Assembly (NCBI GenBank): GCA_049889775.1
Contig: JBMHCT010000005.1
Location: forward strand, 186,001-250,000
Source: Jejuia sp049889775
GTDB lineage: Bacteria > Bacteroidota > Bacteroidia > Flavobacteriales > Flavobacteriaceae
Reading direction: 5' to 3'
DNA length: 64,000 nt
Each line of letters opens with the position of its first letter. Position 1 is the first letter of the stretch. The notes beneath the pieces are model-generated. The model worked only from the letters and a program-made list of their open reading frames with translations, was not told the DNA's origin and did not search any database. This document shows, in pieces, positions 53,509 through 63,200 of this stretch. The translations under genes were made by a program, and so were the position numbers.

Positions 53509-53529
53509 TCCGTCTGCAACAGTAATATG

Positions 53530-53557
53530 AAAGTCTCGCTAATCGCGGGACTTTTTT
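53530..53557 (+). terminator. Terminator after rpsU
   Basis: AAGTCTCGC pairs with GCGGGACTT (one G-T) around a four-base loop, then six T's. It follows the rpsU stop by about 20 bases. Confidence 0.85.
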
Positions 53558-53620
53558 ATGTAATAATTTTTAGTTGTATCTTCACTATAAGATTCCAGCT
53601 TCAAACTCCAAACTACAAAT

Positions 53621-54511
53621 ATGCTTTTTAACGCCTTTATCGATCACCTGCTTCTAGAAAAAAACTATTCTAAGCTTACCGTTAAAGCCTACCAGTCGGA
53701 TTTGGAATCTTTTCAAAACTTTATATTAAGGGAGCATAATATGGCTTCTATTAAAAAGGTAAACTATCAGCAAATAAGAAGTTGGATTGTTGTTTTGGTA
53801 GAAAGTGGTTTAAGCAATAGAAGCATCAACAGGAAAATTTCGTCTTTAAATACTTATTATAAGTTTTTGTTGAAAGTAGGCGATGTAAAACAAAATCCAC
53901 TTTCAAAACACAAAGCCTTAAAAACAAGTAAAAAGGTTCAGGTGCCCTTTTCAGAAGAAGAAATTAAAGTTGTACTAGATGAACTTAATTTTGATGATTC
54001 TTACGAGGGCATTCGTGATAAACTAATAATTGAATTATTTTATTCTACAGGTATTAGGCGTATTGAATTGGTGGAATTAAAATTAGCCGCCATAGATTTG
54101 AGCAATAGATCTATTAAAGTCCTTGGTAAACGCAATAAGGAGCGTATTGTACCGCTTCTAAATTCTGTTAAAGAAACCTTGCAACAGTACTTAAAAGTAA
54201 GGGATAATCTAGAAGATATTAAAGATTCTGACTATTTATTTCTGACAAAGAAGGGCGTTAAAATATACGAAACACTTGTTTACCGAGTTATAAATGATTA
54301 TTTTAGTAAGGCATCTTTTAAGGTAAAAAAGAGTCCGCATATTCTCAGACATTCATTTGCGACTCATTTATTAAATCAAGGTGCAGATATTAATGCTGTT
54401 AAAGAGCTTCTTGGTCATACAAGTTTAGCAGCAACGCAAGTTTATACGCATAATAGTATTGCAGAACTTAAAAAAGTGTATTTAAACGCGCACCCCAGAA
54501 GTTTAAAGTAA
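53621..54511 (+). CDS. Tyrosine recombinase XerC/XerD-type
   Basis: A 296-residue site-specific recombinase. The core-binding domain (1-105) is followed by the catalytic domain with all six conserved residues: Arg146 (STGIRRIEL), Lys170, His240 and Arg243 (HILRHSFATHLL), His266 (LLGHTS) and the nucleophile Tyr275 (QVYTH). Its length and position between rpsU and hpf mark a chromosomal Xer protein resolving dimers at dif, not a phage integrase. I cannot say whether it is XerC or XerD. Confidence 0.92.
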   Translation: MLFNAFIDHLLLEKNYSKLTVKAYQSDLESFQNFILREHNMASIKKVNYQQIRSWIVVLVESGLSNRSINRKISSLNTYYKFLLKVGDVKQNPLSKHKALKTSKKVQVPFSEEEIKVVLDELNFDDSYEGIRDKLIIELFYSTGIRRIELVELKLAAIDLSNRSIKVLGKRNKERIVPLLNSVKETLQQYLKVRDNLEDIKDSDYLFLTKKGVKIYETLVYRVINDYFSKASFKVKKSPHILRHSFATHLLNQGADINAVKELLGHTSLAATQVYTHNSIAELKKVYLNAHPRSLK

Positions 54512-54627
54512 TATTTAAATTATTGTCTAACCGAAATGATGATGAGATTCTATTCTGTCTTTTAAATTTAACCACAACCTAAAGAAGACCAAGATTATCT
54601 CATATTCTTTTCACAAACCAAAAACAG

Positions 54628-54930
54628 ATGAAAGTAAACACGCAATCCATCAATTTTAATGCTGATCGGAAGTTAATTAACTTTATTCAAAAGCGAATGG
54701 ATAAGTTAGATTTGTTCTACGACAAGGTCATTAAATCTGACGTGTATTTGAAGGTTGAAAACACTAGCGACAAAGAGAATAAAATTTTTGAAGCTAGAGT
54801 AAGCGTTCCTGGTGATAGTTTTATTGTAAAAAAACAATGTAAAACGTTCGAAGAAGGTACTGATATTGCAGTTGCGTCATTAGAAAGACAGCTAAAAAAA
54901 CGAAAGGAAAAATTAAGGGCACATTCCTGA
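54628..54930 (+). CDS. hpf: Ribosome hibernation-promoting factor, short form
   Basis: A 100-residue protein with the HPF/RaiA fold: MKVNTQSINFNADRKLINFIQKRMDKLD, DVYLKVENTSDKENKIFEARVSVPG and the basic C-terminal helix QLKKRKEKLR. It lacks the extra C-terminal domain of long HPF. It binds the 30S decoding site in stationary phase. It is the last gene before the tRNA cluster. Confidence 0.9.
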   Translation: MKVNTQSINFNADRKLINFIQKRMDKLDLFYDKVIKSDVYLKVENTSDKENKIFEARVSVPGDSFIVKKQCKTFEEGTDIAVASLERQLKKRKEKLRAHS

Positions 54931-54950
54931 TAATTTTTTTCAAAAAATGT

Positions 54951-54980
54951 TTTGAATAATTAAAAATATCTATACATTTG
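54951..54980 (+). promoter_or_regulatory. Promoter ahead of the tRNA-tuf cluster
   Basis: TTTG (54951-54954), 18 bases, TACATTTG (54973-54980), a strong match to the Bacteroidota consensus. A terminator-like hairpin begins immediately downstream. Confidence 0.7.
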
Positions 54981-54982
54981 CA

Positions 54983-55010
54983 ATCCGTTAGAAATAGCGG
55001 ATTTTTTTTA
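54983..55010 (+). terminator. Hairpin with T tract between hpf and the tRNA genes
   Basis: ATCCG pairs with CGGAT around a 10-base loop and is followed by eight T's. It can end hpf transcription. It also lies right at the start of the transcript expected from the promoter at 54951-54980. Confidence 0.65.
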
Positions 55011-55032
55011 TGCAAAAAACTGTTTAAAAAAC

Positions 55033-55109
55033 GCCGATATAGCTCAGCTGGCTAGAGCAGCTGATTTGTAATCAGCAGGTCGTGGGTTCGAGTCCCTCTA
55101 TCGGCTCCA
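55033..55109 (+). tRNA. tRNA-Thr (anticodon TGT)
   Basis: The acceptor stem GCCGATA/TATCGGC, a D arm, the anticodon stem GCTGA/TCAGC with loop TTTGTAA, and the T arm with GGTTCGAGTCC are all present. The anticodon is TGT (Thr, ACA codons). CCA is encoded at 55107-55109. Confidence 0.96.
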
Positions 55110-55186
55110 AAAACGCTCGCAAATTGCGGGATTCCTAAGAAAACACTTAGGAAGCGTTCTTTAAAATATTGATGTTTTTTAACATT

Positions 55187-55269
55187 GGGAAGATACTCAA
55201 GCGGCCAACGAGGACAGACTGTAAATCTGTTGGTTTTTACCTTCGCAGGTTCGAATCCTGCTCTTCCCA
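55187..55269 (+). tRNA. tRNA-Tyr (anticodon GTA)
   Basis: The acceptor stem GGGAAGA/TCTTCCC, anticodon stem ACAGA/TCTGT with loop CTGTAAA (anticodon GTA) and a long variable arm (class II form expected for Tyr) are seen. The T arm is AGGTTCGAATCCT. CCA is not encoded. Confidence 0.96.
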
Positions 55270-55415
55270 CATATAATTTCAAGTAAGGAGCTGTCAAAAG
55301 TTCACTTTTGTAAAGCTGCGTTTTGAAATTATTTGGATTGGGTCACCAATCCAGGATCATCGAGCGTAGCGAGATTATCCTAATAACAACCAAGCAAATA
55401 TTTAATTTGCAAAAC

Positions 55416-55488
55416 GCGGGAGTAGCTCAGTTGGTAGAGCGTCAGCCTTCCAAGCTGAATGTCGCCGGTTCGAACCCGGTCTCCCGCT
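55416..55488 (+). tRNA. tRNA-Gly (anticodon TCC)
   Basis: The acceptor stem GCGGGAG/CTCCCGC, anticodon stem TCAGC/GCTGA with loop CTTCCAA (anticodon TCC, Gly GGA) and T arm CCGGTTCGAACCCGG are complete. CCA is not encoded. Confidence 0.96.
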
Positions 55489-55583
55489 CAATAACTTGGA
55501 GTTTAAGGTTTCAAGTTGTAAAAGTTTCAAGTTCTATGAGCTAAACTTGCAACTTTAAACACCAAACCTGAAACGCACCAATT

Positions 55584-55655
55584 GCCGGCGTAGCTCAGGG
55601 GTAGAGCGTTTCCTTGGTAAGGAAGAGGCCACGGGTTCAAATCCCGTCGTTGGCT
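55584..55655 (+). tRNA. tRNA-Thr (anticodon GGT)
   Basis: The acceptor stem GCCGGCG/CGTTGGC (two G-T pairs), anticodon stem TTTCC/GGAAG (one T-G pair) with loop TTGGTAA (anticodon GGT, Thr ACC) and T arm ACGGGTTCAAATCCCGT are complete. CCA is not encoded. It lies 61 bases before tuf. Confidence 0.95.
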
Positions 55656-55716
55656 CAAAAATATAAATAGAGTACACTAATATTATTATATAACTAAGAT
55701 TTAAATTATTTAAAAC

Positions 55717-56904
55717 ATGGCAAAGGGAACTTTTGATCGTTCAAAACCGCACTTAAATATAGGTACTATTGGACACGTAGATCACGGTAAAACAACTTTA
55801 ACAGCTGCTATAACTAAAGTATTAGCTGACGCAGGTTTATCTGAGGCTAAAGATTTCGATCAAATCGATAACGCACCAGAAGAGAAAGAAAGAGGTATTA
55901 CAATTAATACATCTCACGTAGAGTATCAAACCGCTAACCGTCACTATGCGCACGTAGATTGTCCAGGTCACGCCGATTATGTTAAGAACATGGTAACTGG
56001 TGCTGCGCAAATGGATGGTGCTATTTTAGTGGTTGCTGCTACAGATGGTCCTATGCCACAAACTCGTGAGCACATCTTATTAGGTCGTCAGGTAGGTATT
56101 CCACGTATCGTTGTTTTCTTAAACAAAGTTGATATGGTGGATGATGAAGAACTTTTAGAGCTTGTTGATATGGAAGTTAGAGATTTATTGAACTTCTATG
56201 AGTATGATGGAGATAATGGTCCTGTAATTTCTGGATCTGCTTTAGGGGCACTTAACGGTGAGCAAAAGTGGGTTGATACTGTAATGGAATTAATGGAAGC
56301 TTGTGATAACTGGATTGAAGAGCCTGTACGTGATATGGACAAGCCTTTCTTAATGCCAATTGAAGATGTATTCTCTATTACTGGTCGTGGTACTGTTGCT
56401 ACGGGTAGAATTGAAACTGGTATCGCTAACACTGGAGATCCTGTTGAAATCATCGGTATGGGTGCTGAGAAGTTAACTTCTACTATTACTGGTATCGAGA
56501 TGTTCCGTCAAATATTAGACAGAGGTGAAGCAGGAGATAACGCTGGTATTCTATTAAGAGGTATTGAGAAAACTCAAATCTCAAGAGGTATGGTTATCAC
56601 TAAGCCTGGTTCTGTAACACCACATAAAAAATTCAAAGCTGAGGTTTATATCCTTAAGAAAGAAGAAGGTGGTCGTCATACGCCATTCCATAACAACTAC
56701 CGTCCACAGTTCTACGTTCGTACAACTGACGTAACTGGAAACATTGCGCTTCCAAGTGGAGTTGAAATGGTAATGCCTGGAGATAACTTAACTATCGAAG
56801 TTGAGTTAATTCAACCAATTGCAATGAACGTAGGTTTACGTTTCGCTATCCGTGAAGGTGGTAGAACAGTTGGTGCTGGTCAGGTAACTGAGATTTTAGA
56901 CTAA
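55717..56904 (+). CDS. tuf: Elongation factor Tu
   Basis: GTPase delivering aminoacyl-tRNA to the ribosome. The 395-residue protein has the P-loop GHVDHGKT (19-26), the switch I segment RGITINTSHVEY, DCPGH, NKVD and the G5 SGSALGALNG, then domains 2 and 3 ending REGGRTVGAGQVTEILD. It lies among tRNA genes and upstream of secE-nusG, as usual in the phylum. Confidence 0.98.
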   Translation: MAKGTFDRSKPHLNIGTIGHVDHGKTTLTAAITKVLADAGLSEAKDFDQIDNAPEEKERGITINTSHVEYQTANRHYAHVDCPGHADYVKNMVTGAAQMDGAILVVAATDGPMPQTREHILLGRQVGIPRIVVFLNKVDMVDDEELLELVDMEVRDLLNFYEYDGDNGPVISGSALGALNGEQKWVDTVMELMEACDNWIEEPVRDMDKPFLMPIEDVFSITGRGTVATGRIETGIANTGDPVEIIGMGAEKLTSTITGIEMFRQILDRGEAGDNAGILLRGIEKTQISRGMVITKPGSVTPHKKFKAEVYILKKEEGGRHTPFHNNYRPQFYVRTTDVTGNIALPSGVEMVMPGDNLTIEVELIQPIAMNVGLRFAIREGGRTVGAGQVTEILD

Positions 56905-56925
56905 ACACTAGTTTAATATAATAAG

Positions 56926-56967
56926 ACTCACAAGGTATCACGTTGAAAAGCGTGATGCCTTTTGAGT
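56926..56967 (+). terminator. Hairpin between tuf and tRNA-Trp
   Basis: GGTATCACG pairs with CGTGATGCC (one mismatch) with an outer ACTCA/TGAGT extension. The right arm is followed by few T's, so it may be a processing or attenuation hairpin rather than a full stop. Confidence 0.55.
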
Positions 56968-56974
56968 TATATTT

Positions 56975-57047
56975 ACGGGTTTAGCTCAGTTGGTAGAGCA
57001 CAGGTCTCCAAAACCTGGTGTCGGGAGTTCGAGCCTCTCAACCCGTG
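56975..57047 (+). tRNA. tRNA-Trp (anticodon CCA)
   Basis: The acceptor stem ACGGGTT/AACCCGT, anticodon stem CAGGT/ACCTG with loop CTCCAAA (anticodon CCA) and T arm with GAGTTCGAGCCTC are visible; the discriminator is G. CCA is not encoded. It lies 69 bases before secE. Confidence 0.96.
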
Positions 57048-57116
57048 CAAAGAAAATCGGGTAGTAATACTCAAGAGTTTAAAATAGGATTTCAATCCTA
57101 CGAAAAAAGAAATTAA

Positions 57117-57311
57117 ATGGCTGGAATTGTAACATACGTAAAAGAATCGTTTGACGAACTAAAGAATAACGTTTCATGGCCGTCATGGGCAGAAGCACAA
57201 AGTTTAACCGTTTTAGTAGCTGTGTTTTCAATTATATTCTCTTTGGCAATTTGGGGAGTAGATACAGTTTTCAGCAAGGTGATAACAGCTTACTTTGATT
57301 TAATTAAATAG
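57117..57311 (+). CDS. secE: Preprotein translocase subunit SecE
   Basis: A 64-residue single-helix form of SecE, the clamp subunit of SecYEG. The conserved amphipathic segment VKESFDELKNNVSWPSWAEAQ precedes one membrane helix (about 28-50). nusG follows nine bases after the stop, as in most bacteria. Confidence 0.95.
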   Translation: MAGIVTYVKESFDELKNNVSWPSWAEAQSLTVLVAVFSIIFSLAIWGVDTVFSKVITAYFDLIK

Positions 57312-57320
57312 GAAGTTTTT

Positions 57321-57875
57321 ATGTCAGAAGTAAGCGAAAAAAAGTGGTACGTTGTTAGGGCTGTAAGTGGTCAAGAAAACAAAATCAAAACCTACATCGA
57401 GAATGAAATTGCTCGTTTAGGAATGCAAGATTATGTTGATCAAGTATTAGTGCCAACTGAAAAGGTGATTCAAATTCGTAACGGAAAAAAAATTCAGAAA
57501 GAAAAAGTGTTTTTCCCTGGATATATTATGATTCAAGCGAATTTAACTGGAGAAGTGCCACATATTATAAAAGGGATAACAAATGTTATCGGGTTTTTAG
57601 GAGAAACCAAAGGAGGAGATCCTGTGCCTTTAAGGCAATCTGAAGTAAACAGAATGTTAGGTAAAGTAGATGAATTAGCTGTTGATGAAAATGTGCATGT
57701 TGCTATTCCATTTACGAAGGGTGAAACTGTAAAAGTTATTGATGGTCCATTTAACGGATTTGATGGTACTATCGAAAACATTAATGAAGAAAAACGTAAG
57801 CTTGAGGTAATGGTTAAGATTTTCGGTAGAAAAACACCATTAGAACTAAGCTACATGCAAGTAGAGAAAATTTAA
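57321..57875 (+). CDS. nusG: Transcription antitermination factor NusG
   Basis: The 184-residue protein has the NGN domain (KKWYVVRAVSGQENKIKTYIENEI, then VFFPGYIMIQ) and the C-terminal KOW domain (KGETVKVIDGPFNGFDGTIENINEEKRKLEVMVKIFGR). It links RNA polymerase to Rho or the ribosome. It lies in the secE-nusG-rplKAJL-rpoB block. Confidence 0.97.
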   Translation: MSEVSEKKWYVVRAVSGQENKIKTYIENEIARLGMQDYVDQVLVPTEKVIQIRNGKKIQKEKVFFPGYIMIQANLTGEVPHIIKGITNVIGFLGETKGGDPVPLRQSEVNRMLGKVDELAVDENVHVAIPFTKGETVKVIDGPFNGFDGTIENINEEKRKLEVMVKIFGRKTPLELSYMQVEKI

Positions 57876-57949
57876 TAATTGTTACATAGATCGATAAGTT
57901 TTAGAGCTTCCAATACTAAATCTTATCACACATTTAAATTTTATTAAAA

Positions 57950-58387
57950 ATGGCAAAAGAGTTAGGTAAAGTAGTTAAGCTACAAGTTAGGGGAGGTGCT
58001 GCGAATCCATCGCCACCGGTTGGACCCGCTCTAGGTGCTGCTGGTGTAAACATTATGGAGTTCTGTAAGCAATTTAATGCTAGAACCCAAGATAAACAAG
58101 GTAAAGTATTACCGGTTGTTATCTCTGTTTACAAGGATAAGTCTTTCGATTTCGTAATCAAGACACCGCCAGCTGCAGTACAATTATTAGAAGCGGCCAA
58201 GGTGAAGAAAGGTTCGGGCGAACCAAATCGTAAAAAAGTAGCTAAAGTGTCTTGGGACCAAATTAAGACCATTGCAGAAGACAAAATGCAAGATTTAAAC
58301 GCATTTACTGTTGAATCTGCTATGAAAATGGTGGCTGGTACCGCAAGATCAATGGGAATTACTGTAACAGGGAAATTCCCTTCTTAA
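57950..58387 (+). CDS. rplK: Large ribosomal subunit protein uL11
   Basis: The 145-residue protein shows VVKLQVRGGAANPSPPVGPALGAAGVNIMEFCKQFNART and the C-terminal rRNA-binding VESAMKMVAGTARSMGITV. It forms the GTPase-associated centre with uL10 and bL12. Confidence 0.98.
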   Translation: MAKELGKVVKLQVRGGAANPSPPVGPALGAAGVNIMEFCKQFNARTQDKQGKVLPVVISVYKDKSFDFVIKTPPAAVQLLEAAKVKKGSGEPNRKKVAKVSWDQIKTIAEDKMQDLNAFTVESAMKMVAGTARSMGITVTGKFPS

Positions 58388-58407
58388 TCTATTAAAGACA
58401 TTAGAAA

Positions 58408-59097
58408 ATGGCAAGATTAACAAGAAAGCAAAAAGAGGCTTTAGCGAAAATTGAAAAAGGGAAGTTGTATTCTCTAAATGAAGCGTCTTCATTAGTAAAA
58501 GAAATTACCAATGCTAAGTTTGATGCATCTGTTGATATAGCAGTGCGTTTAGGAGTAGATCCTCGTAAAGCAAACCAAATGGTAAGAGGTGTTGTATCTC
58601 TTCCACACGGTACTGGTAAAGATAAGAAAGTATTAGCACTAGTTACTCCAGATAAAGAAGCTGAAGCTAAAGAAGCTGGAGCAGATTATGTTGGGTTAGA
58701 TGAATACCTTGATAAAATTAAAGGTGGGTGGACCGATGTGGATGTGATTATTACAATGCCAAGTGTAATGGGTAAATTAGGACCTTTAGGACGTATTCTT
58801 GGTCCTCGTGGTTTAATGCCAAACCCAAAGACAGGCACAGTAACAATGGATGTTGCTAAAGCAGTAAGCGAGGTAAAAGCTGGTAAAATCGATTTTAAAG
58901 TGGATAAAACCGGTATTGTACACGCTGCAATAGGTAAAGCATCATTTAGTGCTGATAAAATTGCGGGTAACGCAAATGAATTATTACAAACATTAATTAA
59001 GTTGAAACCAACTACTGCAAAAGGTACATATGTGAAGAGTATTTTTATGTCTTCTACTATGAGTCCAAGTGTTGCTGTAGATCCTAAAATTGGTTAA
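58408..59097 (+). CDS. rplA: Large ribosomal subunit protein uL1
   Basis: The 229-residue protein has the uL1 signature LGPRGLMPNPKTGTV and the N-terminal VDIAVRLGVDPRKANQMVRG. It forms the L1 stalk. It follows rplK by 20 bases and precedes rplJ by 20, in one transcript. Confidence 0.98.
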   Translation: MARLTRKQKEALAKIEKGKLYSLNEASSLVKEITNAKFDASVDIAVRLGVDPRKANQMVRGVVSLPHGTGKDKKVLALVTPDKEAEAKEAGADYVGLDEYLDKIKGGWTDVDVIITMPSVMGKLGPLGRILGPRGLMPNPKTGTVTMDVAKAVSEVKAGKIDFKVDKTGIVHAAIGKASFSADKIAGNANELLQTLIKLKPTTAKGTYVKSIFMSSTMSPSVAVDPKIG

Positions 59098-59117
59098 ACA
59101 GTTAAATTACTTTTATT

Positions 59118-59639
59118 ATGACAAGAGAAGAAAAATCACAAGTAATTCAAGACTTAACTGCACAATTAGCCGATAATACGAATATCTATTTAACAGATAT
59201 TTCAGGATTGAATGCAGGTACTACATCAGATTTACGTCGCGCTTGTTTTAAAGCTAACGTTAGTATGGCGGTAGTTAAGAATACATTACTTGAAAAAGCA
59301 ATGGAAGCCTCAGATAAAGAATTTGGTGAACTTCCAACAGTTTTGAAAGGTAATACATCTATCATGTTCGCTGAAGCTGGTAATGCGCCGGCCAAAGTAA
59401 TCAAAGCTTTTAGAAAAAAATCAGAAAAGCCTTTATTAAAAGGAGCTTTTATTGAGGAAGCGGTTTACATTGGTGACGAACAATTAGATGCGTTGGTAGA
59501 CATTAAGTCTAAAGATGAGTTGATCGGAGAAATCGTAGGATTACTTCAATCTCCTGCTAAAAATGTTATATCTGCACTTAAATCAGGTGGAGGTACATTG
59601 GCAGGCATCATTAAAACATTATCTGAGAAAGAAGGATAA
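59118..59639 (+). CDS. rplJ: Large ribosomal subunit protein uL10
   Basis: The 173-residue protein has the uL10 pattern NIYLTDISGLNAGTTSDLRRACFKANVSMAVVKNTLLEKA and a C-terminal helix for bL12 dimers. The gap to rplA is only 20 bases, too short for a large leader for autogenous control. Confidence 0.97.
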   Translation: MTREEKSQVIQDLTAQLADNTNIYLTDISGLNAGTTSDLRRACFKANVSMAVVKNTLLEKAMEASDKEFGELPTVLKGNTSIMFAEAGNAPAKVIKAFRKKSEKPLLKGAFIEEAVYIGDEQLDALVDIKSKDELIGEIVGLLQSPAKNVISALKSGGGTLAGIIKTLSEKEG

Positions 59640-59703
59640 GCAAATAAGTACGCACTTTTTACAATTATAAATTATTACAAAACATTTTTAAAACGATAGA
59701 AAA

Positions 59704-60084
59704 ATGGCAGATTTAAAAGATTTCGCAGAACAATTAGTTAACTTAACTGTAAAAGAAGTTAATGAGTTAGCTACTATATTAAAAGATGAGTATGGTATCG
59801 AGCCTGCTGCTGCAGCTGTAGCTGTTGCTGCTGGTGGAGGTGCTGCTGGTGGTGGTGAAGCTGCTGAGGAAAAATCAGAATTCGACGTAATTTTGAAAGC
59901 TCCAGGAGGTTCTAAATTAGCAGTTGTAAAATTAGTTAAGGAATTAACTGGTCTTGGCTTGAAAGAAGCTAAAGGATTAGTTGATGACGCACCATCTGCA
60001 ATCAAAGAAGGTGTGGCTAAAGATGAAGCTGAAGCTTTAAAAGCGTCTTTAGAAGAAGCTGGAGCTGAGGTTGAGCTTAAGTAA
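59704..60084 (+). CDS. rplL: Large ribosomal subunit protein bL12
   Basis: The 126-residue protein has the N-terminal dimer helix, the Ala/Gly-rich hinge (AAAVAVAAGGGAAGGGEAAEE, about 36-56) and the C-terminal factor-binding domain (FDVILKAPGGSKLAVVKLVKELTGLGLKEAKGLVD). It is followed by a hairpin and then rpoB. Confidence 0.98.
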   Translation: MADLKDFAEQLVNLTVKEVNELATILKDEYGIEPAAAAVAVAAGGGAAGGGEAAEEKSEFDVILKAPGGSKLAVVKLVKELTGLGLKEAKGLVDDAPSAIKEGVAKDEAEALKASLEEAGAEVELK

Positions 60085-60107
60085 GCTTAATTACTCAACA
60101 ATACAAA

Positions 60108-60149
60108 GGTTTAGGTCTGTTATGCTTATGGCGTAATTAGACCTAGACC
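60108..60149 (+). promoter_or_regulatory. Long hairpin between rplL and rpoB
   Basis: GGTTTAGGTCT pairs with AGACCTAGACC (one G-T), and an inner TTA-GC/GC-TAA helix continues. Only a short T tract (ATTTTG) follows. In E. coli the same gap holds an attenuator and an RNase III site; a similar role is inferred here. Confidence 0.6.
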
Positions 60150-60280
60150 ATTTTGCGTATATAAATATAGGCGCAAATAAATTGCAAAAACAGCCTTTTA
60201 AGTAGGTGAAAAATTAGGCTGCAATATTAGTGTTTAAAAGCACTATCATCATATTTTTTTAATCAAAATTCCGTCCATTG

Positions 60281-63200
60281 ATGTTGTCAACACAAGCTGA
60301 AAGATTAAATTTCTCCTCTATTGTAAATAGAACGGAATATCCAGATTTTTTGGATATCCAGATCAAGTCCTTCCAGGACTTTTTCCAACTTGAAACTAAA
60401 TCTGAAGAGAGAGGTGATGAAGGATTATACAATACCTTCATGGAAAACTTCCCAATTACAGATTCTCGTAATCAATTCGTTTTAGAATTTTTAGATTACT
60501 TCATCGACCCACCACGTTATGCTATTGAAGAGTGTATAGAAAGAGGGTTAACTTATTCTGTGCCTTTAAAAGCACGATTAAAATTATATTGTACCGATCC
60601 TGAGCATGAAGATTTTGAAACTATCGTTCAAGATGTTTATTTAGGAACTATTCCTTACATGACTCCTAGTGGTACTTTTGTTATCAATGGTGCAGAGCGT
60701 GTTGTAGTATCTCAATTACACCGTTCTCCAGGAGTATTTTTTGGTCAGTCTTTCCATGCTAATGGTACAAAATTATATTCAGCAAGGGTAATTCCATTCA
60801 AAGGATCTTGGATTGAATTCGCAACTGATATCAACCAGGTAATGTATGCCTACATTGATAGAAAGAAAAAATTACCTGTGACTACTTTATTCCGTGCAAT
60901 TGGTTTTGAACGTGATAAAGATATTTTAGAGATTTTCGATTTAGCAGAAGAAGCTAAAGTTTCTAAAACAGGTTTAAAGAAATACTTAGGGCGAAAATTA
61001 GCAGCACGTGTTTTAAATACATGGCACGAGGATTTTGTTGATGAAGATACAGGAGAAGTAGTATCTATTGAGCGTAACGAGATTGTTCTTGATCGTGATA
61101 CTGTATTAGACAAAGAGAATATCGAAGAAATTCTTGAAGCTGGTGTAAAAACAATCTTGTTACATAAAGAAGATCAAGATAAGGGCGATTATGCTATTAT
61201 TCATAACACGCTTCAAAAAGATCCAACAAACTCTGAAAAAGAGGCTGTTGAACATATTTACAGACAACTACGTAATGCAGAACCGCCAGATGAGGAAACA
61301 GCGCGTGGTATTATAGATAAGCTATTCTTCTCTGACCAACGTTACTCTTTAGGAGAAGTAGGTCGTTATAGAATGAATAAAAAATTAGGGTTAGATATCG
61401 GAATGGATAAGCAAGTGCTTACCAAAGAAGATATCATTACCATTATAAAATATTTAATTGAGCTAATCAATTCTAAGGCAGAGATTGATGATATTGACCA
61501 CTTATCAAACCGTCGTGTTCGTACTGTAGGTGAGCAGTTGTCGTCTCAATTTGGTGTTGGTTTAGCACGTATGGCACGTACTATTCGTGAGCGTATGAAT
61601 GTTCGTGATAACGAGGTATTTACGCCTATTGATCTGATTAATGCGAAGACATTATCTTCCGTAATCAATTCATTCTTCGGTACAAACCAGTTATCTCAGT
61701 TTATGGATCAAACGAATCCATTAGCGGAGATTACACATAAGCGTCGTTTATCTGCCTTAGGTCCAGGAGGTCTTTCAAGAGAAAGAGCTGGTTTTGAGGT
61801 TCGTGACGTTCATTATACGCATTATGGTCGTTTATGTCCGATCGAAACACCTGAAGGTCCGAACATTGGTTTAATTTCTTCATTATCGGTTTACGCTAAA
61901 GTAAACTCAATGGGATTCATTGAAACACCATATAGAAAAGTTACTGATGGTGTAGTTGATATTAAAAATGCACCAACTTACTTAAGTGCAGAGGAAGAAG
62001 AAGAAAAGCTAATAGCTCAAGCAACTGTTGAGGTAGATGATGATGGAAAAATTCTTCATGACAAAGTAATTGCTCGTATGGAAGGTGACTTCCCAGTAAT
62101 CGATCCAGCAGGATTACATTACACGGATGTTGCACCAAACCAAATTTCTTCAATTTCGGCATCTTTAATTCCATTCTTGGAGCATGATGATGCAAACCGC
62201 GCGTTGATGGGATCTAACATGATGCGTCAAGCTGTACCATTATTGCGTGTAGATGCACCGATTGTAGGAACTGGTTTAGAGCGTCAAGTAGCTTCAGATT
62301 CTAGAGTATTGGTTAATGCAGAAGGAAGTGGGGAAGTACTTTACGTTGATGCCAACGAAATTAAGATCAGATACGATCGCACTGAAGATGAAGCTAAAGT
62401 AAGTTTTGATAGTGATATTAAAACGTACCAATTAGTGAAATTTAGAAAAACAAACCAAGGTACTTCTATCAACCTAAAACCTATTGTTAAAAAAGGTGAT
62501 AAAGTTGCCAAAGGACAAGTACTTTGTGAAGGTTATGCAACGCAGCAGGGAGAGTTGGCACTTGGTAGAAATATGAAAGTTGCCTTTATGCCTTGGAAAG
62601 GGTATAACTTTGAGGATGCGATTGTAATTTCTGAAAAAGTAGTGCGTGAAGATATTTTCACATCTATTCATATTGATGAATATTCTCTTGAAGTTAGAGA
62701 TACGAAATTAGGTAACGAAGAGTTAACTAACGATATACCTAACGTTTCTGAAGAGGCTACAAAAGACTTGGATGAGCATGGTATGATTCGCGTAGGTGCT
62801 GAAGTGAAACCTGGTGATATCTTAATTGGTAAGATTACGCCTAAAGGGGAATCTGATCCAACTCCAGAAGAGAAATTATTACGTGCTATTTTCGGTGATA
62901 AAGCTGGTGATGTTAAAGACGCATCTTTAAAAGCTTCGCCTTCGTTAAATGGAGTTGTAATTGACAAGAAACTATTTGCTAGAGCGGTAAAAGATAAGCG
63001 TAAGAGAGCACAGGATAAAGATGATATTTTAGCTCTTGAGGCACAATACGACAGAAAGTTTGACGAACTTAAAGATGTTTTGGTTGAAAAACTTTTCTCT
63101 ATTGTAAATGGAAAAACAGCTCAAGGTATTTTTAACGATTTGGGTGAAGAAGTATTACCAAAGGGTAAAAAATTCACTTTAAAGATGTTAAATGCTGTTG

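Noticed and set aside
53621..55700. Integrase next to tRNA genes as a sign of a genomic island
   Set aside because: The recombinase is a chromosomal Xer type in its usual place between rpsU and hpf; the tRNA genes are intact, no direct repeats of a tRNA end were seen, and housekeeping genes follow.
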